A stretch of 64,000 nucleotides of DNA from Saccharopolyspora kobensis. GTDB taxonomy: Bacteria > Actinomycetota > Actinomycetes > Mycobacteriales > Pseudonocardiaceae. The notes beneath the pieces are model-generated. The model was not told where the DNA came from and searched no databases. It saw only the letters and a program-made list of their open reading frames with translations. The DNA lies in assembly GCF_900108315.1 (NCBI RefSeq), contig NZ_FNVB01000004.1:682001-746000 (forward strand). Reading direction: 5' to 3'. This document shows positions 7,355-15,878 of this stretch, one piece after another. The stretch's first letter is position 1; the number at the start of each line of letters is the position of its first letter. Position numbers and translations under genes: made by a program.

Positions 7355-8607
7355 GCACGACCGGATTCCGGCAGCTGTCGCGCGCCGCGCAGCTGCTGAT
7401 GATCAACCAGTTCGGCATCAACGTGGGCTTCTACATGCTGCTGCCGTTCCTGGCGACCTACATGAGCGAGGACCTGGGCTACGGCGCGGCGGTGATCGGC
7501 CTGCTGCTCGGCGTCCGGAACCTCAGCCAGCAGGGCATGTTCCTGCTCGGCGGCACCGCCGCGGACCGGCTCGGCTGCCGACCGATGATCATCACCGGCT
7601 GCGCGCTCCGAGTGGTCTCCTTCGGGCTGTTCGGCGTCTTCACCTCGTTGCCCGGGCTGTTCGCCGCCGCGGTGCTCACCGGCCTGGCGGGCGCGCTGTT
7701 CAACCCGGCGGTGCGCACCTACCTCATGCACGAGGCGGGGGAGAAGCGGGCCGAGGCGTTCGCGGTGTTCAACGTCTTCGCACACGCGGGCACGCTCGTC
7801 GGGCCGCTGCTCGGTGCCGCGCTGCTCGCCGTCGACTTCCGGTTGATCGCGCTGGTGGCGTGCATCGCGTTCGCGGTGCTGACCACCGCCCAGATCGTCG
7901 TGCTGCCGAAGCAGGAGCTCGAACCGCAGCGGGGCAGCGTCCTGGGGAGCTGGCGCGAGGTCGTCACCAACCGGCGCTTCCTGGTGTTCACCCTCGCGCT
8001 GTCGGCGTACTTCGGGCTCTACAACCAGCTCTACCTGGTGCTGCCGCTGGAGGCGCAGCGGGTGTCCGGCCTCCCGGAGTCGGTGGCCGCGGTGTTCGTG
8101 GTGTCCACCGTGATCGGGATCGCCGGGCAGGTCCGCATCACCCGCTGGTGCCGCGGCCGGTGGACACCCGGGCAGTCGGTGGCCTTCGGCCTGGCGTGCA
8201 TGGGAATCTCCTTCGTCCCGGTGCTGCTGACCAGTCCGCTGCTGGCGGCGTCGGCCGAGCCGGACTGGACGCGGATCGCGCTGGTGTGCCTGCCGGTGCT
8301 GCTGACCACGGTGCTGTTCACGGTCGGCATGGCGATCACCAACCCGTTCGCGATGGAGCTGCTGCCGATCGTGGGCAGCGAACGGCTGACGGGCACCTAC
8401 TACGGCTTCTACTACCTGGTGTCGAGCCTGGTCGCGGCCGGCGTGAGCTGGCTGGCGGGAGCTCTGCTCGACGCCACGGCCAACTCCGCGCTGAGCTGGC
8501 TCCCGTGGCTTGCCCTGCTCGCCGTCGGTGTGCTCGGCGGAACCGGCGCGGCGGTCCTGGAACGCCGAGGCCTCCTGCGCCGCGAACCGGCGGACGTGCG
8601 GGGCTGA
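7351..8607 (+). CDS. Major facilitator superfamily transporter
   Basis: About 418 residues with roughly twelve hydrophobic helices and no signal peptide. It starts MLINQFG-like in helix 1 and has the loop 2-3 region GLLLGVRNLSQQGMFLLGGTAADRLG, the MFS motif-A area (GGTAADRLGCR). A drug or metallophore exporter (DHA1-like) or an uptake carrier are both possible. GTG 7351 overlaps the stop of the PLP enzyme (GTGA). As last gene of the riboswitch operon it probably moves the pathway product or its metal complex. Confidence 0.85.
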   Translation: MSTTGFRQLSRAAQLLMINQFGINVGFYMLLPFLATYMSEDLGYGAAVIGLLLGVRNLSQQGMFLLGGTAADRLGCRPMIITGCALRVVSFGLFGVFTSLPGLFAAAVLTGLAGALFNPAVRTYLMHEAGEKRAEAFAVFNVFAHAGTLVGPLLGAALLAVDFRLIALVACIAFAVLTTAQIVVLPKQELEPQRGSVLGSWREVVTNRRFLVFTLALSAYFGLYNQLYLVLPLEAQRVSGLPESVAAVFVVSTVIGIAGQVRITRWCRGRWTPGQSVAFGLACMGISFVPVLLTSPLLAASAEPDWTRIALVCLPVLLTTVLFTVGMAITNPFAMELLPIVGSERLTGTYYGFYYLVSSLVAAGVSWLAGALLDATANSALSWLPWLALLAVGVLGGTGAAVLERRGLLRREPADVRG

Positions 8608-8870
8608 AGCTTTCCGGCCTGCTATGGCGGCCTTCTGATCGGGTGAAACTCACCATCGCCGAAGAAGTGCCCGAACGGCAGCAATCGTCCGACCGCTGCA
8701 GCGGTTGAACTGGGCTCGCCGAGCGGTTCCCGGCCAGCGGCGAGGAGGGATCGCCTTCCACCCGCATGGCCGCGTTCCGCCGCCACCGACGCGGTTCGCC
8801 CTATGCTGATCGTCGTGATCCGCATCCGGATCCGATGCCGTTCTTCCGCCCAGGAAAGGGAAGTGCTCAC
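8608..8870. other. Intergenic gap
   Basis: No gene is evident. The ribosome site AGGAAAGGGA (8851-8860) for the DinB gene lies at the end. No clear terminator for the transporter operon was seen. Confidence 0.4.
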
Positions 8871-9392
8871 ATGGCACAGCACGTTCCGGTTTGCGCAGAG
8901 GCAGTGGAACGCCAGATCCCCGAGCACGGGCTCGGCGAGAAGGAGATGCTCCGGGCGTGGCTGGAGTTCGGCCGCAAGACCGTCCTGGGCAAGACGGCCG
9001 GTCTCTCCGACGACGACGCCCGGTACAACCCGACGCGGTCGAACACCTCGCTGGCGGGCATCGTCAAGCACCTGACCACCGTGGAGCAGCACTGGTTCCA
9101 GATCGTCCTCGGCGGCCGGGAGATCCCGATGCCGTTCGACCAGCAGAACCCGGACGGCGACTGGATCGTCGCCGACACCGAGAGCCTGGCCGAGCTCCTG
9201 GAGCGCTACCGGGAGGCGTGCCGGGAGAGCGATCGCATCATCGACGAGCTGGACATGGACAGCACCGGCGCCCAGACCGCCGACGACTACACGCTCCGCT
9301 GGGCGCTCTGCCACGTCGCGCTGGACACGGCCCGCCACGCAGGCCACGCGGACATCCTGCGCGAGCAGCGGGACGGCGCCCGCGGCTGGTGA
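8871..9392 (+). CDS. DinB / mycothiol transferase-like protein (DUF664)
   Basis: 173 residues, four-helix-bundle DinB fold. The three metal-binding histidines typical of the family can be placed: GIVKHLTTVEQHW (His in the first helix pair) and the C-terminal HVALDTARHAGHADILREQ block. Related proteins are metal-dependent, thiol-S-transferase-like enzymes using mycothiol or bacillithiol in detoxification. I chose ATG 8871 because AGGAAAGGGA sits just upstream; the frame is open further 5'. A second DinB protein with the same HAGHGDILREQ ending is at 32595-33107. The gene is convergent with the MarR gene, 10 nt apart. Confidence 0.85.
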   Translation: MAQHVPVCAEAVERQIPEHGLGEKEMLRAWLEFGRKTVLGKTAGLSDDDARYNPTRSNTSLAGIVKHLTTVEQHWFQIVLGGREIPMPFDQQNPDGDWIVADTESLAELLERYREACRESDRIIDELDMDSTGAQTADDYTLRWALCHVALDTARHAGHADILREQRDGARGW

Positions 9393-9402
9393 ACAGCCGT
9401 CG

Positions 9403-9948
9403 TCAGCGTGGTTTCCTCGCCGCTGGCGCGGAGGTGGCGCGGTCGCGGTCGAGCTGGTCGTCGAGGTGCTCCAGGAGGCGGCGGAGTTCGCCGACGAGGT
9501 GTTCGTAGTCGGCGGGGCTGTAGTCCGGGAGCAGCCTTGCTTCGTTGGCGAGGTGGAGGCGGAAGATCCGGTCCACGACCTCGGCCCCGCGCTCGGTGAG
9601 GCGGACGCGGACCGAGCGGCGGTCGTCGGTGTCTCGGATGCGCTCGACCAGGCCCTTGGACTCCATCCGGTCGATGCGGTTGGTGACCGTGCTCGAGGTG
9701 ATCATCGCCGCGTCGAGCAGTGCGCCGGGGGTGAGCTCGTACGGAGGGCCGGAGCGCCGGAGCGTGGTGAGCACGTCGAACTCCCACACCTCCAGGCCGT
9801 GCTCGGCGTAGAAGGCCTTCAGCGCGCGGTCGAGGATGCGGGACAGGCGCTGGATCCGCCCCACGATCGCCACCGGCCACAGGTCGTCGGCCAGTTCCGG
9901 CGCTTCGTCGCGCCACAGATCCAAGATCACGTCGACGCTGTCGGTCAT
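9403..9948 (-). CDS. MarR-family transcriptional regulator
   Basis: 181 residues. The winged helix is clear: EFDVLTTLRRSGPPYELTPGALLDAAMITSSTVTNRIDRMESKGLVERIRDTDDRRSVRVRLTERG. The dimerisation helices lie at both ends. MarR proteins repress their own gene and neighbours and release on binding small phenolic or oxidising ligands. A CTCG-N4-CGAG dyad sits 12 nt upstream of its start and two more stand before the EamA gene 1.6 kb away, so it likely controls the reductase/transporter pair as well. Confidence 0.92.
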   Translation of the reverse strand: MTDSVDVILDLWRDEAPELADDLWPVAIVGRIQRLSRILDRALKAFYAEHGLEVWEFDVLTTLRRSGPPYELTPGALLDAAMITSSTVTNRIDRMESKGLVERIRDTDDRRSVRVRLTERGAEVVDRIFRLHLANEARLLPDYSPADYEHLVGELRRLLEHLDDQLDRDRATSAPAARKPR

Positions 9949-9959
9949 CTCCGCTCCTT

Positions 9960-9975
9960 ACCTCGATGCCGAGGT
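9960..9975. promoter_or_regulatory. MarR operator, copy 1 (ACCTCG-ATGC-CGAGGT)
   Basis: Perfect 6-bp arms around a 4-bp centre, immediately upstream of the MarR start at 9948. The same CTCG-N4-CGAG core recurs at 11530-11543 and 11575-11590, which supports a shared regulator. Confidence 0.6.
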
Positions 9976-10051
9976 TACCCCGCCCGCACCGGCGGACGGG
10001 GTGCGCCCGATGGTGCTCAGAACCGGGCGGTGGCACCGGTGTTCCGGGCCA

Positions 10052-10614
10052 TCAGCTGCCCCGCTTGATCCGCGCGGCCAGCTCGGAAAGCAGGTCGGTG
10101 AGCACCGTGCGGGTGAACTCGTCGGTCAGGGCCCCGTCGCCGTCGAACCGCTCGTGCGCGCGGAACACCACCACCTCCGGCTTGGCGAGGACTTCGGCGC
10201 CGATGCTGGCGAGGATCTGGCGCAGGCCGAGCTGGGCCCGCACCGTGCCGAGAGCACCGGGGAGGCACCCGCCACCGCGACCGGCTTCCCGCTCATCCCG
10301 GATCCGCCGGGCATGCGGCTCATCCAGTCGATCGCGTTCTTCAGCGCCGCGGGGATCGCCGCGTTGTGCTCCGGCGTCGCGATCAGCAGCCCGTCTGCCC
10401 GCAGGATCTGCCGGTGCAGGTCGTGCACGGCCTCCGGGAACGGGTGCTGCTCCAGATCTTCGTCGTACAGCGGCAGATCGCCGAGGCCGGAGTGGACGTG
10501 CACGGACATCGAACCCGGCGCGAGGTCGCGAGCCGCCCGCAGCAGCGCGGTGTTGTAGGAGCCGGCGCGCAGGCTGCCGGACAGGGCGAGGACGTGGTGC
10601 TCGGGGACGGTCAT
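10052..10614 (-). pseudogene. NADPH-dependent FMN reductase (SsuE/azoreductase-like), frameshifted
   Basis: Read from ATG 10614, the protein begins as a flavodoxin-fold reductase: LSGSLRAGSYNTALLRAA, LPLYDED, LLIATPEHNAAIPAALKNAIDWMSR, then GKPVAVAGASP. At about 10255-10268 the frame is lost. The rest of the family sequence (GTVRAQLGLRQILASIGAEV...) continues in another frame to a stop at 10052. Inserting one base into the CCGGGG run near 10258-10262 restores GASPGALGTVRAQ, so a single nucleotide is missing. This is either a real inactivating mutation or a sequencing error in a GC run. Its start overlaps the stop of the EamA gene, forming an operon. Confidence 0.8.
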
Positions 10615-11510
10615 TTCGTGCTCCTGTTCATTGACTGACCCGCCACTAGGGCGAGCAGTGCGATGGTGAATCCGGCGATCTGCCAGGGTGTGAGGGCTTG
10701 GCCGAGCAGGACGAACCCGACGGCGGTCGCGACGAGAGGGTTCACGGTGGACAGTTGGGACACGGCGGTGGGGGCGAGTCGTTGCACGCCGCGGAACCAC
10801 AGCGTGTAGGCGAGTGCGGTGCCGACGAGTCCGATGTAGACGAACCCGGCCGCGTTCTGGGCGCTGATCGTCGCGGGCAGCCCTTCGGCCACGAGCGTCA
10901 GCGGCCAGAGGACGAGCCCGCCGATGGTGAGCTGCCAGCCGGTCATGGTCAGCGGCGGGACCGGTGAGCCCCACTTCTTCCCGAGCACGATCCCCAAGCC
11001 CATGATCGAAGTCGCGGCCAGCATCGCGGCGACACCGACGGGATCCGGCGCGGTGACGGCGGTGATCGTCATGAGCCCTACTCCCATCGCGGCCACCGCG
11101 AAGGCGAGCAGGATCCGGCCCGGGGTGCGGGTCTTCAGCAGCAACGCCGCCAGTGCGGCGACGACCAGCGGCTGCAGCGCTCCGAGCGCGGCGGCGAACC
11201 CGCCGGGCAGCCGGTAGGCGGCGAGGAACAGCAGCGGGAAGAACGCCCCGACGTTGAGGAGCGCGAGCGCGATCGCCTTCGGCCACCACTTCCCGCGCGG
11301 GAGCGTCCGGGTGAGGGCCAGGATGAGCAGCCCCGCGGGCAGGGCGCGCATCGCCCCGGCCAGCAGCGGCCGATCCGGCGGGAGCAGCAGAGCCGTTGCG
11401 GCGTAGACGGTTCCGAAGCACGCGGGGGCGAGCGCGGTGAGCGCCACGTCGCGCAGCGGCGCCGGCGCCCGGAGGGGCACCGCGAGTGCGCTGGTGGTGC
11501 TGGTGGCCAT
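10611..11510 (-). CDS. EamA/DMT-family permease (RhaT-like)
   Basis: 299 residues with about ten hydrophobic helices in two EamA repeats (ACFGTVYAATALLLPP...RALPAGLLILAL; later IMGLGIVLGKKWG...GWQLTIGGLVLWPL). DMT-family permeases export metabolites or drugs; the substrate is unknown. Two MarR-type dyads lie 20-80 nt upstream of the start, which argues for control by the MarR gene at 9403-9948. The stop overlaps the start of the FMN reductase by 4 nt (ATGA), so both are co-translated. Confidence 0.88.
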   Translation of the reverse strand: MATSTTSALAVPLRAPAPLRDVALTALAPACFGTVYAATALLLPPDRPLLAGAMRALPAGLLILALTRTLPRGKWWPKAIALALLNVGAFFPLLFLAAYRLPGGFAAALGALQPLVVAALAALLLKTRTPGRILLAFAVAAMGVGLMTITAVTAPDPVGVAAMLAATSIMGLGIVLGKKWGSPVPPLTMTGWQLTIGGLVLWPLTLVAEGLPATISAQNAAGFVYIGLVGTALAYTLWFRGVQRLAPTAVSQLSTVNPLVATAVGFVLLGQALTPWQIAGFTIALLALVAGQSMNRSTK

Positions 11511-11529
11511 GTCATCCGTCCTCGATTTG

Positions 11530-11543
11530 TCTCGATGTCGAGA
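11530..11543. promoter_or_regulatory. MarR operator, copy 2 (TCTCG-ATGT-CGAGA)
   Basis: Inverted repeat upstream of the EamA/FMN reductase operon, with the same spacing and core as the site before marR. Confidence 0.6.
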
Positions 11544-11574
11544 TAGAACCAGCAGGGGACTGTCGCCGTCAAGT

Positions 11575-11590
11575 ATCTCGTTATCGAGAT
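11575..11590. promoter_or_regulatory. MarR operator, copy 3 (ATCTCG-TTAT-CGAGAT)
   Basis: Perfect 6-bp arms. Its centre lies about 46 nt from the centre of copy 2, so two dimers could bind on nearly the same DNA face and block the EamA promoter. Confidence 0.6.
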
Positions 11591-11781
11591 TCTTGGGTGG
11601 TGCTCACGGCCGGGGCCCGGGAGCGGGTGGGTGATCGTTTGCCGCGACTCCCGGTCGTGTCGCGTCGTACTGGCCTGAAACGGCTGCCCTGCAACGGATT
11701 CGGACCGCCTCACCTCACCCGGCCGACGAGAGCGTCCTGGAGGGATTCCGCCGCGGTGGTGATCTCGCCTACCGTTGAGGC

Positions 11782-12843
11782 ATGGCCGATGAGCGCGGGA
11801 TGACTGCCCGACGGGTGATCCCGCTCGTCGCTGCCCTGCTCGCCCTGGCCTCGTGCACGACCACTCCGGTCACGGCACCACCGGAATCCCGCTGGGGCCG
11901 ACCCGCGGTGGTCGCCGACGGACTCGCGGCGCCGTGGTCGATCGCGTTCCACGAAGGCACCCCGTTGATCAGCGAGCGGGACACCGCCCGGATCGTCGAG
12001 CTCTCCCCGACCGGGGACGCCCGCGAGATCGGCACGATCGCAGGCGTCGAGGGCACCGGCGAAGGCGGGCTCCTCGGCATCGCCGTGCGGGGCGAGCACC
12101 TGTACGCGTACTTCACCGCAGGCGAGGAGAACCGGATCGAGCGCTACGAGCTCACCGGTGGTGCGGGGGCGCTGCGACTCGGCCCACCGCGGGTGATCCT
12201 CGGCGGAATCCCCGCTGCCGGCAACCACAACGGCGGCCGCATCGCGTTCGGTCCGGACGGGATGCTCTACGCGACCACCGGTGACGCCCAGGTCCGCAAC
12301 AGCGCGCAGGACCTCGGTTCCCTGGCGGGCAAGATCCTCCGGATGACCCCGGACGGCGGGGTCCCGCCGGACAACCCGTTCCCCGGTTCGCTCGTGCTCA
12401 GCTACGGCCACCGCAACGCGCAGGGCATCGCGTGGTCGGCGAGCGGGACGATGTACGCCACGGAGTTCGGCCAGAACACCTGGGACGAGCTGAACATCAT
12501 CGAACCCGGTGGCAACTACGGCTGGCCCGAGGTGGAGGGCATCGCACACCGGGACGAGTTCGTCGACCCGGTGCAGCAGTGGTCGCCCGCGGACGCCAGC
12601 CCCAGCGGCATGACGATCGCGGGGGACACCGCCTACGTCGCGAACCTGCGCGGCGAGCGGATCCGCGAGATCCCGCTGGCCGCCCCGGCGACCTCGGTCG
12701 AGCACTACACCGGCGAATTCGGCCGTCTGCGGGACGTGGTCCTCGCCCCGGACGGCAAGCTGTGGATCCTCACGAACAACACCGACAGCCGAGGAGACCC
12801 GCGCCCGGGCGACGACCACCTGTTGAGCACCGATCCCGCGTGA
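11782..12843 (+). CDS. Lipoprotein of the PQQ-dependent sugar dehydrogenase family (glucose/sorbosone dehydrogenase type)
   Basis: 353 residues. A lipoprotein signal (RR, hydrophobic stretch, LASC lipobox, Cys about residue 25) anchors it outside the membrane. The remainder is a beta-propeller of the soluble glucose dehydrogenase type: GLAAPWSIAF, GEGGLLGIAV, NHNGGRIAFGPDGMLYATTGDA, LAGKILRMTPDG, SYGHRNAQGIAW, ATEFGQNTWDELNIIEPGGNYGWP. The YGHRN and NYGWP blocks carry cofactor and catalytic residues in the family. The start may be ATG 11782 or ATG 11800. Substrate and true PQQ dependence are unproven. Confidence 0.9.
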   Translation: MADERGMTARRVIPLVAALLALASCTTTPVTAPPESRWGRPAVVADGLAAPWSIAFHEGTPLISERDTARIVELSPTGDAREIGTIAGVEGTGEGGLLGIAVRGEHLYAYFTAGEENRIERYELTGGAGALRLGPPRVILGGIPAAGNHNGGRIAFGPDGMLYATTGDAQVRNSAQDLGSLAGKILRMTPDGGVPPDNPFPGSLVLSYGHRNAQGIAWSASGTMYATEFGQNTWDELNIIEPGGNYGWPEVEGIAHRDEFVDPVQQWSPADASPSGMTIAGDTAYVANLRGERIREIPLAAPATSVEHYTGEFGRLRDVVLAPDGKLWILTNNTDSRGDPRPGDDHLLSTDPA

Positions 12844-13042
12844 CCGCGCGGCGGTCGGAACCTTTGCCTCAAGCGGTGAGCGGGCCGGAGTGGTGTGTGC
12901 GTCCCAAAGATTCGGAAGTGGCAGAACGCGTCGACAGGTGTTCTGCGGGAAATTCACTGAATCAGGCGGTTTGTGAACCGCATCGTCATTAGCGGGATGA
13001 CGACGAGCCCACTCCGAAGAGCCGGGCTGAAGAAAGAACTGG

Positions 13043-13114
13043 TGCGCGATACTGGGATTGAACCAGTGACCTCTACCGTGTCAAGGTAGCGCTCTCCCAC
13101 TGAGCTAATCGCGC
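13043..13114 (-). tRNA. tRNA-Val (GAC)
   Basis: Read on the minus strand: acceptor GCGCGAT/ATCGCGC, D-arm TAGCTCAGTGGGAGAGC, anticodon arm CTACC-TTGACAC-GGTAG with anticodon GAC, T-arm with GGTTCAATCC. CCA is not encoded. First of three clustered minus-strand tRNA genes. Confidence 0.95.
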
Positions 13115-13115
13115 G

Positions 13116-13187
13116 AGGCGGAGGCGGGAATCGAACCCGCGTACAGGGCTTTGCAGGCCCTTGCCTAAGCCACTCGGCCACTCCGCC
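13116..13187 (-). tRNA. tRNA-Cys (GCA)
   Basis: Acceptor GGCGGAG/CTCCGCC, anticodon stem AGGGC/GCCCT around CTGCAAA (anticodon GCA), T-arm GCGGG-TTCGATT-CCCGC. It is separated from the tRNA-Val gene by one base, so the two are processed from one transcript. Confidence 0.95.
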
Positions 13188-13234
13188 GGACTCCGCATCC
13201 ACACCTGGGTCGGCTGGAACGCCAGAGGATCCAG

Positions 13235-13307
13235 AGCGGATGACGGGACTCGAACCCGCGACCCTCACCTTGGCAAGGTGATGCGCTACCAGCTGCGCTA
13301 CATCCGC
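13235..13307 (-). tRNA. tRNA-Gly (GCC)
   Basis: Acceptor GCGGATG/CATCCGC, anticodon stem TCACC/GGTGA around TTGCCAA (anticodon GCC), T-arm GCGGG-TTCGAGT-CCCGT. It is the promoter-proximal member of the Gly-Cys-Val cluster. Confidence 0.95.
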
Positions 13308-13450
13308 GTGCCTGCGACTTCTGGTTCCGGGGTCTTCCGGGGGCCCGTCCGCCGCGTTGCACAGAGAACTTTAGACCACGCCCGAGATCGCGATCAACGG
13401 GGGGTCCACCAGACGCCCGGCACGGTCCGCGCCGAGCCTGTTTTCCCTGG

Positions 13451-13876
13451 TCAGCCGAGGTCGTGCGGAAGCAGGCGGGTCAGCGCCTCGTCCACGTCGA
13501 CCCACAGGTTCTCGTTGCCGGGGACCACCACGTCGTAGGTGCGGTCGAGGAAGTCGGCGAGCTCCTGCGCGGAGGCCTCGAACACCGCGTGGCCCGACGG
13601 GGAGCTCAGCTCGATCGCCACGACCTCCGGGTCGTCGACGGCCGGGCGGATGGTCACGTCGCCCTCGCCGGCGTGCGCGATCAGCCCGTCGGCGAGCAGG
13701 TCGCGGGCGAACACCCATTCGACCCAGCCTGCGCGGCCGGTGCGGAACGCGGCCACCACCGCGTACGGGTCGCGGGTGTCGTAGCGCAGCTCGACCTGGA
13801 CCGGCACGGCAGGTGTCTGCGGAGCCAAGAGATCGAACACCGCGGTGGAACGCAGTGTCACGTGATCGTTACGCAT
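13451..13876 (-). CDS. ssgB: SsgA/SsgB-family sporulation and cell-division regulator
   Basis: 141 residues, the usual length for SsgA-like proteins. Conserved family blocks are visible: VELRYDTRDPYAVVAAF, VEWVFARDLLADGL, GDVTIRP, and ELSSPSGHAVFEA near the centre. SsgB-type proteins recruit FtsZ to future septation sites during sporulation in streptomycetes and are often the only family member in other actinomycetes. No membrane segment. It stands alone, upstream (on the minus strand) of the tRNA cluster. The SsgB assignment within the family is likely but not certain. Confidence 0.85.
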   Translation of the reverse strand: MRNDHVTLRSTAVFDLLAPQTPAVPVQVELRYDTRDPYAVVAAFRTGRAGWVEWVFARDLLADGLIAHAGEGDVTIRPAVDDPEVVAIELSSPSGHAVFEASAQELADFLDRTYDVVVPGNENLWVDVDEALTRLLPHDLG

Positions 13877-14720
13877 TGTTCTCCCCTTTCTGCTCCCCCC
13901 GGTCTGGTTATCGACCGGGCAACACAGTTGTGACGCCTCAACGGGCTCGCACGCTCGCGACTTTCGCTCAGATCACCCGTACGGGGCAGGGTGCAATTCG
14001 CTGGGCTATCGGTTGGATGCGGTGCGTGTTCACGATGGCCTCCGGGTTCGGGGTGACCGCGGGTCGCGCGCCCTCGTTCCGAGACGCGTCAGGCCCGTTG
14101 TTCACGCCAGAGGAAGATCCACTGCGAACAGTCCGGCAGAGGCGTTGAGCCGTAGTTCCAGAACTCGATCGGCGACCACGCTCAGCTACTTTCCGTAACC
14201 GAGCGAAACGGCCCCGCGTCCGGTCTTCGATCCGTCGCCCCCGTCTCGCGGAACTCGCCTTCGCGCCCGGCTTGACCACCGGGTTTGCCGCTCCGCCGAG
14301 TCTGCTTGACGTCCGCTCAAGAATAGGGGATCGACCCCCTCCTTCAGGAGGGCGCGCGGGCGCCGGATGAGACGCTCGCCACCGCGTGTCCCCGGATCGG
14401 GCTAATGTCGCGGGGCCTCGTCGCCGTGCGGCAGGCGTGCGGCCGAACGCCCGGTCGAGACTGGTGTCACAGTGTGACCAGGATCGAAGCGGTGCGACAG
14501 GGCCGAACGGCCCGGCCGCCCCCGCCGCGACCCATGAGACCGATCACATTTCCGCGGCCGCAGGGGTGCGCTGACGCCCGACTGTCGGCTTGACATCGGG
14601 CCGCGCCGGGAACGCGCGAAACGTGCCCGGGGCAGCGGCGGGATCGTATTCTGGCCGAACGGGAACCTCCGCGGGCGCGGAGGCCCGTCCGAAGACGACG
14701 CACGACCTACAGGTGGAGCC
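13877..14720. other. Long intergenic gap between ssgB-like and PGPGW genes
   Basis: About 840 bp without a gene I can support. The short open frames lack ribosome sites and family motifs. A small hairpin CCTCC-TTCA-GGAGG sits near 14339-14353. The size suggests regulatory DNA for the two divergent genes, possibly developmental control of the ssgB-like gene, but no specific site stands out. Confidence 0.4.
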
Positions 14721-15197
14721 CTGACCGACGAAGCCGAGCCGGGAACCCGCCCCGCCGCCGCGGGACCGGCGACCGACGACGACCGAAAGCCCAGCCTGCG
14801 CGAGCGCCTCTGGATGTTCCGCGAGCGCCTCCGCGCCAGGGCGGGCTTCAACATTGCCTACCGCGTGGCGATCGGTGTGATCGGCGGGCTGGTGCTGGCC
14901 GCGGGCATCGTGATGATCCCGTACCCGGGCCCCGGCTGGCTGGTGGTCTTCGCCGGGCTCGGCATCCTCGCCACCGAGTTCCACTGGGCCGGCCGCGTCA
15001 ACGGCTTCGCCAAGCGCCACTACCGCCGCTGGGTGGACTGGCTCGGCCGCCAGAACCTCGCCACCAAGCTCGCGGTGATGGGCGGCACCTGCGTGATCGT
15101 GCTGGTCACGCTGTGGTTGCTCGGCCTGTTCGGCACGGTCGGAGGCTGGCTCGGCCTGCGCTGGAGCTGGTTGGCCTCCCCCCTGTTCGGGCCCTGA
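14721..15197 (+). CDS. Small membrane protein of the PGPGW family (TIGR02611-like)
   Basis: 158 residues if begun at CTG 14721, which follows AGGTGGAG; the first ATG is internal (14814). The N-terminal 35 residues are charged and flexible. Two or three membrane helices follow: VAIGVIGGLVLAAGIVMIPYPGPGWLVVFAGLGILATEF with the signature PYPGPGWL, and LAVMGGTCVIVLVTLWLLGL. The family is widespread in actinomycetes and has no known function. It lies upstream of a tRNA-Val gene on the same strand. Confidence 0.8.
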   Translation: MTDEAEPGTRPAAAGPATDDDRKPSLRERLWMFRERLRARAGFNIAYRVAIGVIGGLVLAAGIVMIPYPGPGWLVVFAGLGILATEFHWAGRVNGFAKRHYRRWVDWLGRQNLATKLAVMGGTCVIVLVTLWLLGLFGTVGGWLGLRWSWLASPLFGP

Positions 15198-15254
15198 AAC
15201 CGGTCGTGTATTGTTCTTCATGTCGCCGGGAACGGCGGCAGAACAACAGAACAA

Positions 15255-15326
15255 GGGCGATTAGCTCAGGGGGAGAGCGCTTCGTTCACACCGAAGAGGT
15301 CACTGGTTCGATCCCAGTATCGCCCA
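15255..15326 (+). tRNA. tRNA-Val (CAC)
   Basis: Acceptor GGGCGAT/ATCGCCC, D-arm TAGCTCAGGGGGAGAGC, anticodon stem CTTCG/CGAAG around TTCACAC (anticodon CAC), T-arm with GGTTCGATCC. A strong terminator follows 6 nt later. Confidence 0.95.
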
Positions 15327-15331
15327 CGCAT

Positions 15332-15375
15332 GCACCGCGCCCCTGACCGGCAGAGTCAGGGGCGCGGTGCTTTTT
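15332..15375 (+). terminator. Strong intrinsic terminator of tRNA-Val
   Basis: Perfect 16-bp stem GCACCGCGCCCCTGAC (15332-15347) / GTCAGGGGCGCGGTGC (15355-15370) with a 7-nt loop, followed by TTTTT (15371-15375). A textbook rho-independent terminator. Confidence 0.95.
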
Positions 15376-15878
15376 CGGCTTCACCGGCAGTCCGGTTTTC
15401 TGTGCCGTGGCACCTGAAGTGGTGCCTGAACGGCCCAGCGGCGTGGTCATCACTTCGCCTCTCCAATACCCACCTGTACGCCGAACAGGTCGCCGATGGC
15501 CACAACTCCTTCCTGGCCCACGAGAGCTACCACGATGCCGCCCACCCGTCCCGACTCGTGTTGCCGTTCGCGAGACGCACGGCGGCGAGTCGGGAATCGG
15601 TTGCGCGTGACCGGTCGGGATCCTCGCTGTGCCCGGTTTCGGCGGCGCCGAGCTGATTCGGGAGGCTCCCGAAGTCGAAACCGGGCTGAGGAAGAGATGC
15701 GCACGAAACCTCAGTGAGGGCTGGGTTCCTCCTCGCGTCGCGAGCACGACTTCGATCGGCCGCGCTTGTTTCCCTCGGGCTGTCGCCGGGGTTCTTCGCG
15801 CTGGACGGGGCCGTCACTGCGCAACGGCCATCTCCCTGAGCTTGCCAAGACTTCACTACTCTGTGATACGTTGTAGTG
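15376..15878. other. Intergenic gap of about 500 bp before the PadR operon
   Basis: Short overlapping open frames on both strands, none with a convincing start, ribosome site or motif. It is slightly less GC-biased than the flanking genes. Possibly decayed coding DNA, but no family can be named. Confidence 0.4.

Noticed and set aside
13043-13307. tRNA cluster as integration site of a mobile element
   Set aside because: No integrase, attachment-site repeat or phage gene is next to the tRNAs.
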